From an uncultured Prevotella sp. (GTDB lineage: Bacteria; Bacteroidota; Bacteroidia; Bacteroidales; Bacteroidaceae), in assembly GCA_900553965.1 (NCBI GenBank), contig USFX01000144.1, positions 1 through 7,073 on the forward strand: 7,073 bases of DNA, read 5' to 3'. Under the pieces are notes generated by a model that worked only from the letters and a program-made list of their open reading frames with translations, ran no database searches and was not told the origin of the DNA. Both the position numbers and the translations under genes were made by a program. Below are positions 1 to 5,168 of the stretch, in pieces; within the stretch, counting starts at the first letter, position 1, and each line of letters begins with the position of its first letter.

Positions 1-1295
1 TCGTAGTCAACCCAGATACCGCCCATCGTGTAGTGGATGGCGGGGAATATCATCATCGGGTTGTAGTACTTCACGCCGTTGATTTCGTTGGCCAGCTCAC
101 CGGGATTGACGTCGGTAATCTCCTCATACATGTCGAAGAGGTTGCCGTAACGCTGCATGATCTGGTCGATGCCGAGGCGGTTGATTGACTCGGAGAAGTC
201 GAGGAACACGGCCAGACCGGTGTTGTTGACACCAAATCCGTGGTCGCAACGCTCCTTGGCGGCACGCGAAGCGACGTCGCGGGGCACGAGGTTACCGAAG
301 GCCGGATAACGGCGCTCCAGATAGTAGTCGCGGTCCTCCTCGGGGATGTCGCTTCCCTTGATTTCGCCGGCCTGCAGCTTCTTGGCATCCTCCAGCTTCT
401 TGGGCACCCAGATACGGCCGTCGTTACGCAGAGACTCGGACATCAGGGTCAGCTTAGACTGCTTGTCGCCGTGAACGGGGATACACGTCGGGTGTATCTG
501 GACGTAAGAAGGATTGGCGAAGTAGGCTCCCTTGCGGTAGCAGGCCATAGCGGCCGAGCAGTTGCAGCCCATAGCGTTGGTAGAAAGGAAGTATGTGTTG
601 CCGTATCCGCCGGTTGCGATTACGACGGCATTGGCGCTGAAACGCTCCAGCTTGCCGGTGACAAGGTTCTTGGCGATGATACCGCGTGCGCGGCCGTCGA
701 CGATAACCACGTCCTCCATCTCGTAGCGGGCATAGAGCTTCACCTTGCCGGCCTTGATCTGGCAGCTCAGCGAAGAGTAGGCGCCAAGCAGCAACTGCTG
801 GCCGGTCTGTCCCTTGGCGTAGAACGTACGTGATACCTGCGCACCGCCGAAAGAACGGTTGGCGAGCATGCCGCCGTACTCACGTGCGAAAGGCACGCCC
901 TGAGCCACGCACTGGTCGATGATGTCGTTTGACACCTCTGCCAGACGATAGACGTTGGCCTCGCGGGCACGATAGTCACCGCCCTTGACGGTATCATAGA
1001 ACAGGCGGTAAACGGAGTCGCCGTCGTTCTGATAGTTCTTGGCGGCGTTGATACCTCCCTGAGCGGCGATGGAGTGTGCGCGACGGGGAGAGTCCTGTAT
1101 GCAGAAGTTGAGCACGTTGAAGCCCATCTCGCCGAGCGAGGCTGCGGCAGAGGCGCCGGCCAGACCCGTACCTACGACGATGACGTCGAGCTTGAGTTTG
1201 TTCTTGGGGTTCACCAGACGCTGGTGAGCTTTATAGTTGGTCCATTTCTCGGCCACGGGGCCTTCGGGTATTCTGGAATTTAATGTCTTAGCCAT
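1..1295 (-). CDS. frdA: Fumarate reductase / succinate dehydrogenase flavoprotein subunit (partial, 3' end beyond the window)
   Basis: This is the catalytic subunit that interconverts fumarate and succinate on the cytoplasmic side of the membrane (also called sdhA). In anaerobic Bacteroidales it works mainly as a menaquinol-dependent fumarate reductase; that direction is inferred. I translated 431 codons from the ATG at 1295 and the frame runs off the left edge; whole family members are about 640-660 residues, so roughly a third is missing. Visible parts are the FAD dinucleotide fold VVGTGLAGAS (about residues 40-49), RRAHSIAAQGG with His74 as the expected covalent FAD attachment residue, QIHPT (His268), LMSES (285-289), VPRD with Arg339 as the expected proton-shuttle arginine, and HYTMGGIW (His421 onward). 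The start follows an A/G-rich stretch (AAGAAGATAGAA). It lies 50 bp after frdC on the same strand, so the two are surely co-transcribed, and frdB should follow beyond the edge. No frameshift or missing catalytic residue is seen. Confidence 0.96.
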   Translation of the reverse strand, partial: MAKTLNSRIPEGPVAEKWTNYKAHQRLVNPKNKLKLDVIVVGTGLAGASAAASLGEMGFNVLNFCIQDSPRRAHSIAAQGGINAAKNYQNDGDSVYRLFYDTVKGGDYRAREANVYRLAEVSNDIIDQCVAQGVPFAREYGGMLANRSFGGAQVSRTFYAKGQTGQQLLLGAYSSLSCQIKAGKVKLYARYEMEDVVIVDGRARGIIAKNLVTGKLERFSANAVVIATGGYGNTYFLSTNAMGCNCSAAMACYRKGAYFANPSYVQIHPTCIPVHGDKQSKLTLMSESLRNDGRIWVPKKLEDAKKLQAGEIKGSDIPEEDRDYYLERRYPAFGNLVPRDVASRAAKERCDHGFGVNNTGLAVFLDFSESINRLGIDQIMQRYGNLFDMYEEITDVNPGELANEINGVKYYNPMMIFPAIHYTMGGIWVDY

Positions 1296-1345
1296 AATAT
1301 TCTATCTTCTTAAATATTGTATATGGATTATATGAAACCTCCGCA

Positions 1346-2038
1346 TCATGCAGCGCAGCTGCCGCAGCAGAAGAGCGACTGGCCGGCGAAGAACAACACG
1401 ACAACGAGGAAGCCGAGCACGAGCAGGGTTGCGTAGACCGTGCCGATGACCTTCCAGCGGCAGAACCAGGTCTTGCCGTTCCAACCCAGAGTCTGCATGG
1501 CGCTCCAGAATCCGTGGGTGAGGTGGAACCACAGGGCCACGAGCCACACGATGTAGAGCACGGTGAAGAAGGGGCAGGAGAATGTCTCGCGGATATAGCC
1601 GTAGCCATCAGCCGGGTCTCCGAGCGGGTCGGCGATGTGGAACAGTTCGGCGAACATCATGTTGTACCAGAAGTTGAACAGGTGGAGTCCGAGTCCGAGC
1701 ACGACGATGATACCCAGGACGAGCATGTTCTGAGAAGCCCACTCGACCTTTCCGGGACGTGCTGTCACCTCATAGCGTGCCGTTCCGCGGGCACGGCGGT
1801 TCTGAGCCGTGAGCAGGAAAGCATAGACGATGTGAACCACAGCCAGAGCGGCAAGACCGAGGGTTGCCACCACGGCATACCAGTTGGCACCGAGAAACTC
1901 ACAGATCATGTTGTAAGCGTCACCAGAGAACAGCGCTACCACGTTCATAGACATGTGGAATGTCAGGAAGAGGATCAGCGCAACGCCGGTGACGGACATC
2001 ACAACCTTTCGACCAATAGATGAATTAAATAACCACAT
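1346..2038 (-). CDS. frdC: Fumarate reductase / succinate dehydrogenase cytochrome b subunit (b558 family)
   Basis: This 230-residue integral membrane protein anchors the flavoprotein and iron-sulfur subunits and passes electrons between menaquinone and the Fe-S chain through two b haems (also called sdhC). It has five hydrophobic segments, at about residues 13-35, 54-77, 104-128, 157-178 and 198-219, as in the single-anchor Bacillus/Wolinella type. Histidines sit where axial haem ligands are expected: His28 (TFHMSMN), His69 (VVHIVY), His119 (GLHLFN) and His172 or His175 (WFHLTHGFW). This pattern resembles the four ligands of Bacillus subtilis SdhC. The N-terminus MWLFNSSIGRK fits the family, so the ATG at 2038 is preferred. 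The protein ends in an unusual cysteine-rich tail, CCGSCAA (residues 224-230). It is the first gene of the operon, read from the promoter at 2169-2199, with frdA 50 bp downstream. Confidence 0.95.
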   Translation of the reverse strand: MWLFNSSIGRKVVMSVTGVALILFLTFHMSMNVVALFSGDAYNMICEFLGANWYAVVATLGLAALAVVHIVYAFLLTAQNRRARGTARYEVTARPGKVEWASQNMLVLGIIVVLGLGLHLFNFWYNMMFAELFHIADPLGDPADGYGYIRETFSCPFFTVLYIVWLVALWFHLTHGFWSAMQTLGWNGKTWFCRWKVIGTVYATLLVLGFLVVVLFFAGQSLFCCGSCAA

Positions 2039-2163
2039 AAATGATTGAAATTAAATTATTTAACTGTTAAACTTAAATTATGTCACAGTCATTGCGGAGA
2101 CACCGTGGCCTCCTTGAGAATGAGTATCGCTACTTGATAATAGGTATTCTATCAGTACTTTTA
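2039..2163 (-). promoter_or_regulatory. 5' leader of the frd operon with two possible hairpins
   Basis: If transcription begins a few bases after the -7 element, the frdC mRNA carries a leader of about 125 nt. Near its 5' end, 2131-2157 can fold into an 8-bp stem with one bulged base (TAC+TGATA against TATCA+GTA, 10-nt loop). Further on, 2096-2113 can form GGAGGC/GTCTCC around a 6-nt loop, closing over an AAGGAGG sequence (2109-2115). That sequence is followed after 5 nt by a GTG opening a four-codon frame (2089-2103). The last 50 nt before frdC are A/T-rich and unstructured, as is usual for translation starts in this phylum. I recognise no known riboswitch. Any regulatory role is inference. 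Confidence 0.4.
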
Positions 2164-2168
2164 GAACG

Positions 2169-2199
2169 CAAAATTACTATAAATTAATGATAAATCAAA
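2169..2199 (-). promoter_or_regulatory. Bacteroidota-type promoter for frdCA
   Basis: Read on the minus strand, TTTG (2196-2199) is followed by exactly 19 nt and then TAATTTTG (2169-2176). This matches the Bacteroidota vegetative promoter consensus, a -33 TTTG and a -7 TAnnTTTG, at every defined position. The expected transcription start is near 2163. It drives frdC and frdA leftward, and lies in the same AT-rich region as the divergent mnmG promoter. Confidence 0.8.
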
Positions 2200-2229
2200 G
2201 TTTTTAAGGTAAAAATCATTTTTTATGAG

Positions 2230-2237
2230 TATTTTTG
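2230..2237 (+). promoter_or_regulatory. -7 promoter element of mnmG
   Basis: TATTTTTG matches the Bacteroidota -7 consensus TAnnTTTG and ends 10 nt before the mnmG ATG. No clear -33 TTTG lies 19-23 nt upstream; the nearest candidate is the T-run at 2201-2205, about 24 nt away. If used, transcription would start around 2242-2245 and leave a leader of only a few nucleotides. The match is to a short motif, so it could be chance in AT-rich DNA. Confidence 0.45.
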
Positions 2238-2247
2238 CCGGCGAATT

Positions 2248-4119
2248 ATGAAAATGGAATACGACGTATTGGTCATCGGCGGCGGCCACGCGGGATGCGA
2301 GGCGGCAGCGGCGGCAGCGGGCATGGGTGCCCGCACGTGTCTGATAACGATGGACATGAACAAGATTGCGCAGATGAGCTGCAATCCTGCCGTGGGCGGT
2401 ATAGCCAAAGGACAGATAGTAAGGGAGATTGATGCGCTGGGCGGACAGATGGGCCGCATAACGGACGCTACGGCAATCCAGTTCCGCATGCTCAACCGCA
2501 GCAAGGGACCGGCCGTGTGGAGCCCGCGGGCACAGTGCGACCGCGAGAAGTTCATCTGGCAGTGGCGCTCGGCGCTCGACTCGACGGAGGGGCTTGACAT
2601 CTGGCAGGACCAGGCCGACGAGCTCATCGTTGAGCACGGCTGCGCCGCCGGAGTGCGCACGATATGGGGCGCCGAGCTGCGGGCACGCTGCGTCGTGGTC
2701 ACAGCCGGAACATTCCTGAACGGCCTCATGCACATCGGACGGCGCATGGTGGCGGGCGGACGCATCGCCGAGCCGGCCGTACCGCATTTCACCGAGAGCA
2801 TAACACGCCACGGAATAGCCTCCGCCCGGATGAAGACGGGCACGCCGGTACGCATCGACCGACGCTCGGTTCACTTCGAGGACATGGAGATACAGGAGGG
2901 TGAAGCGGATTTCCATCAGTTCAGCTTCATGTCTCCGCAGCGCGTCCTGCGCCAGCTTCCGTGCTGGACATGCTACACCAACCGTGATGTTCACGAGACG
3001 CTCCGCAGCGGACTGGCCGACTCCCCACTCTACAACGGTCAGATCCGGAGCATCGGTCCGCGCTACTGTCCGTCCATCGAGACCAAGCTCATGACCTTTC
3101 CGGACAAAGACCAGCACCCGCTGTTCCTCGAACCGGAGGGCCAAGAGACCAACGAGATGTATCTGAACGGTTTCTCTTCCTCCCTACCTATGGACATCCA
3201 GATTAGCGCGCTACGCAAGATTCCTGCGTTGCGCGACGTCAAAGTCTATCGTCCGGGTTACGCGATAGAATATGATTTCTTCGACCCGACACAGCTAAAA
3301 CATTCTCTTGAGTCAAAACTCGTCAGCGGTCTGTTCTTCGCGGGACAGGTCAACGGCACGACCGGCTATGAGGAAGCCGCGGGACAAGGTCTCGTGGCCG
3401 GCATCAACGCTGCCCTCTTCTGCGCCGGACGCGAGCCGTTCGTGATGCGCCGTGACGAGAGCTACATCGGTGTTCTCATCGACGACCTTGTCACAAAGGG
3501 CGTCGACGAGCCGTACCGCATGTTCACGTCGCGTGCCGAATACCGCATACTGCTGCGCCAGGACGACGCCGACGCACGGCTGACGGAACGCGCCTACAAC
3601 CTCGGACTGGCCCGCCGCGACCGTTACGACTGGTGGATGGAGAAGAAACGGAACATCGAAGAAATCATCCGTTTCTGCAAAAACACACCCGTAAAGCCGC
3701 GCGACATCAACAGCGCGCTGGAGAATCTGGGCACCACCCCACTCCGCGAAGGCTGCCGTCTTATCGACCTCATCAGCCGTCCGCAGCTCAACATGGCCAC
3801 TCTTGCAGAGCTGGTGCCGTCGTTGAGAGAGACGCTCAACCGTCCGGAGAACCGCAAGGAAGAGATTGCCGAAGCCGCGGAAATACGCATAAAATACAGC
3901 GGATATATCGAGCGCGAGCAGATGGTGGCCGAAAAGATGCACCGCCTGGAGAACATCAAGATTAAAGGACGATTCGACTATGCTTCAATGCAGCAGCTGT
4001 CAACGGAAGCGCGGCAGAAGCTGGCCCGCATAAATCCCGAGACGCTGGCACAGGCAAGCCGCATCCCCGGAATTTCCCCGAGCGACATCAACGTCATGTT
4101 GGTGCTGATGGGAAGATAA
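2248..4119 (+). CDS. mnmG: tRNA uridine-5-carboxymethylaminomethyl(34) synthesis enzyme MnmG (GidA)
   Basis: This is the FAD-dependent partner of MnmE. Together they install the (carboxymethyl)aminomethyl group at C5 of wobble uridine in several tRNAs, using methylene-tetrahydrofolate, in the cytoplasm. It has 623 residues, the normal family length. The N-terminal FAD fold reads VLVIGGGHAGCEAA (residues 7-20), followed by MSCNPAVGGIAKG with Cys45, equivalent to the conserved Cys47 of the E. coli enzyme. The first GidA signature is GPRYCPSIETK with Cys274, equivalent to E. coli Cys277. The second is AGQVNGTTGYEEAAGQG (from about residue 365). The C-terminal helical domain (about 540-623), which contacts MnmE and tRNA, is intact and ends SDINVMLVLMGR. 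The ATG at 2248 is used; a second ATG at 2254 (MEYDVLVIGGG) is also possible given the very short predicted leader. A perfect 9-bp tandem duplication (2302-2319) encodes part of an alanine run beside the FAD fold. It is divergent from frdC and upstream of apt on the same strand. Confidence 0.97.
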   Translation: MKMEYDVLVIGGGHAGCEAAAAAAGMGARTCLITMDMNKIAQMSCNPAVGGIAKGQIVREIDALGGQMGRITDATAIQFRMLNRSKGPAVWSPRAQCDREKFIWQWRSALDSTEGLDIWQDQADELIVEHGCAAGVRTIWGAELRARCVVVTAGTFLNGLMHIGRRMVAGGRIAEPAVPHFTESITRHGIASARMKTGTPVRIDRRSVHFEDMEIQEGEADFHQFSFMSPQRVLRQLPCWTCYTNRDVHETLRSGLADSPLYNGQIRSIGPRYCPSIETKLMTFPDKDQHPLFLEPEGQETNEMYLNGFSSSLPMDIQISALRKIPALRDVKVYRPGYAIEYDFFDPTQLKHSLESKLVSGLFFAGQVNGTTGYEEAAGQGLVAGINAALFCAGREPFVMRRDESYIGVLIDDLVTKGVDEPYRMFTSRAEYRILLRQDDADARLTERAYNLGLARRDRYDWWMEKKRNIEEIIRFCKNTPVKPRDINSALENLGTTPLREGCRLIDLISRPQLNMATLAELVPSLRETLNRPENRKEEIAEAAEIRIKYSGYIEREQMVAEKMHRLENIKIKGRFDYASMQQLSTEARQKLARINPETLAQASRIPGISPSDINVMLVLMGR

Positions 4120-4133
4120 CTGATTCTAAACAA

Positions 4134-4205
4134 ACGCAAGACGACAAAACAACAAGCGCAATATAATAATGGTATAGGCGCAAGACAGCAAAGCCGAAAG
4201 CGCGA
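4134..4205 (+). repeat. Imperfect direct repeat in the mnmG-apt spacer
   Basis: The spacer between mnmG and apt (4120-4301) is A- and purine-rich and has no gene. Within it, 4134-4161 and 4178-4205 resemble each other at about 20 of 28 positions with a 44-bp period; both contain CGCAAGAC, then CAAA, then AAGCGC. No terminator with a T-tract and no Bacteroidota promoter motif is evident here. The similarity may partly reflect low complexity. Confidence 0.3.
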
Positions 4206-4251
4206 AACAAGAAGGATATAGAGACACGGCAGAGTCAGATATGGCAAGCCG

Positions 4252-4267
4252 GGTTCCACGTGAAACA
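4252..4267. other. parS-like centromere site 1 (ParB binding site)
   Basis: GGTTCCACGTGAAACA matches the widely conserved chromosomal parS consensus TGTTNCACGTGAAACA at all defined positions but the first. ParB (Spo0J) loads at such sites and, with ParA and SMC, organises and segregates the origin region. It lies in the mnmG-apt spacer, 34 bp before the apt ATG. It overlaps a GTG (4260) in frame with apt, which is one reason for rejecting that GTG as the start. Confidence 0.8.
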
Positions 4268-4301
4268 ATTCAATAGAACAAAAATCAATAACTCACTGAG
4301 T

Positions 4302-4832
4302 ATGAACAACAAAACATTAATGGAGAACCTGCGGTGCATTCCTGACTTTCCGCAGAAAGGAATCAACTTCCGCGACGTCACAACACTGTTCAAAAATCCG
4401 GAGTGTCTCCGTATCATGGAGAACGAACTCTACGAAATCTACAAGGACAAAGGCATCACCAAGATTGTCGGCATAGAGAGCCGCGGCTTCGTTCTCGCCT
4501 CTGCCCTCGCCGTCCGTCTGGGCGCCGGTGTCGTGCTTTGCCGCAAACCGGGCAAGCTCCCGGCTGAAACGGTGCAGGAAAGCTACACGAAGGAATACGG
4601 CAGCGACACGATTGAGATTCACAAAGACGCCATTACATCAGACGACGTCGTGCTCCTTCACGACGACCTGCTGGCCACCGGCGGCACGATGAAGGCGGCC
4701 TACAACCTCGTACAGAAGTTCTCGCCGAAGAAGACATACGTCAATTTCATCATCGAAATCACCGACGAAGGTCTCCACGGACGCGATTTATTCAAGGATG
4801 TAACTGAAGTCAGCACGCTGATAACGGTATAA
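4302..4832 (+). CDS. apt: Adenine phosphoribosyltransferase
   Basis: This cytoplasmic purine-salvage enzyme converts adenine and PRPP to AMP and pyrophosphate. The protein has 176 residues from the ATG at 4302, the usual family length. Visible are the N-terminal IPDFPQKGINFRDVT (residues 13-27), IVGIESRGF (55-63), the RKPGKLP loop (81-87), the flexible-loop YTKEYG (95-100) and the PRPP-binding motif HDDLLATGGTMKAA (120-133), whose paired aspartates and TGGT are intact. The C-terminus carries the usual GRDLF..V region. The frame stays open upstream to a GTG at 4260, but this adds 14 residues foreign to the family and starts inside the parS site. A further ATG at 4320 would cut into the usual N-terminus. 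Apt lies between mnmG and uvrC, an order I recall as common in Bacteroidales, and is flanked on both sides by parS-like sites. Its own promoter is not recognisable, so read-through from mnmG is plausible. Confidence 0.95.
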   Translation: MNNKTLMENLRCIPDFPQKGINFRDVTTLFKNPECLRIMENELYEIYKDKGITKIVGIESRGFVLASALAVRLGAGVVLCRKPGKLPAETVQESYTKEYGSDTIEIHKDAITSDDVVLLHDDLLATGGTMKAAYNLVQKFSPKKTYVNFIIEITDEGLHGRDLFKDVTEVSTLITV

Positions 4833-4843
4833 GAGCGTTCTTG

Positions 4844-5103
4844 AGGAGTTAAGGGGTTAAAGGGAGTTATCGCGGCCACGCCGCTCAAGAGTCAAACCGA
4901 TACTCATGTTGCTTCAATGAGGATTTACCGTTCCACGGCTGCAAAGAATTTATGACCGCCTGCAAAGCAAGAATTACCGCGCGGGTCCTGACCGCGATAA
5001 CTCCTTTCAATCCCTTAACGCCCCCATTGAAGCAACAAGAGTATCGGATTGACTCCTTAGCGACCGCAGGGAGCGATAACTCCCTTTAACTCCTTAACTT
5101 CCT
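4844..5103. repeat. 260-bp intergenic element with ~80-bp inverted arms
   Basis: This fills most of the 336-bp gene-free stretch between apt and uvrC, starting 11 bp after the apt stop. The left arm (4844-4922) and right arm (5022-5103) are inverted copies. The inner segments 4889-4919 and 5025-5055 match at 29 of 31 positions. The outer segments 4847-4873 and 5073-5099 match at 26 of 27. A less conserved piece with a small length difference lies between them. The arms contain an 8-9-nt iteration of TTAACTCC type. The 99-bp core (4923-5021) contains a third, direct copy of the outer segment (4994-5019, 22 of 26 to 5073-5098), a near-palindrome (4980-4996) and CTGCAAAG twice, 21 bp apart. There is no convincing target-site duplication and no ORF. 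It could be a MITE-like or other dispersed repeat, or a structured 3' UTR; which is unknown. Confidence 0.8.
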
Positions 5104-5111
5104 AAAATATC

Positions 5112-5129
5112 AAGTTTCACGTGAAACTT
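5112..5129. other. parS-like centromere site 2 (ParB binding site)
   Basis: AAGTTTCACGTGAAACTT is a perfect 18-bp palindrome. Its central GTTTCACGTGAAAC is identical to the core of the chromosomal parS consensus; only the outermost base on each side (A and T instead of T and A) departs from the 16-mer. It lies about 860 bp from the first site, on the other side of apt, 39 bp before the uvrC start and 8 bp after the inverted-repeat element. Confidence 0.8.
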
Positions 5130-5168
5130 TAATCATCAAAACGGCTTTAAATAAAGGACTTACGGCCT

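Noticed and set aside
240..833. Plus-strand open frame opposite frdA
   Set aside because: Its valine-, leucine- and alanine-rich translation without motifs is typical of antisense frames, and the minus strand encodes a clear flavoprotein.
2161..3144. Long open frame on the minus strand antisense to mnmG (327 codons)
   Set aside because: It is a shadow of the GC-rich mnmG coding frame; its translation has no recognisable family and it overlaps the whole 5' half of a certain gene as well as the promoter region.
4162..4167. TATAAT as a -10 box for apt
   Set aside because: Bacteroidota promoters use TAnnTTTG at -7, and no matching upstream element was found; A/T-rich words are common in this spacer.
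4120..4251. Terminator after mnmG
   Set aside because: No stable stem followed by a T-run is visible; the region is A-rich and weakly repetitive.
4260..4301. Upstream in-frame GTG start for apt
   Set aside because: The added 14 residues do not fit the family, the GTG lies within the parS palindrome, and the ATG at 4302 gives the normal length.
4844..5103. CRISPR array
   Set aside because: The repeats are mainly inverted and few, and there is no regular repeat-spacer spacing.
4844..5103. Insertion sequence with transposase
   Set aside because: The element is 260 bp and has no ORF or clear target-site duplication; at most it is a non-autonomous repeat.
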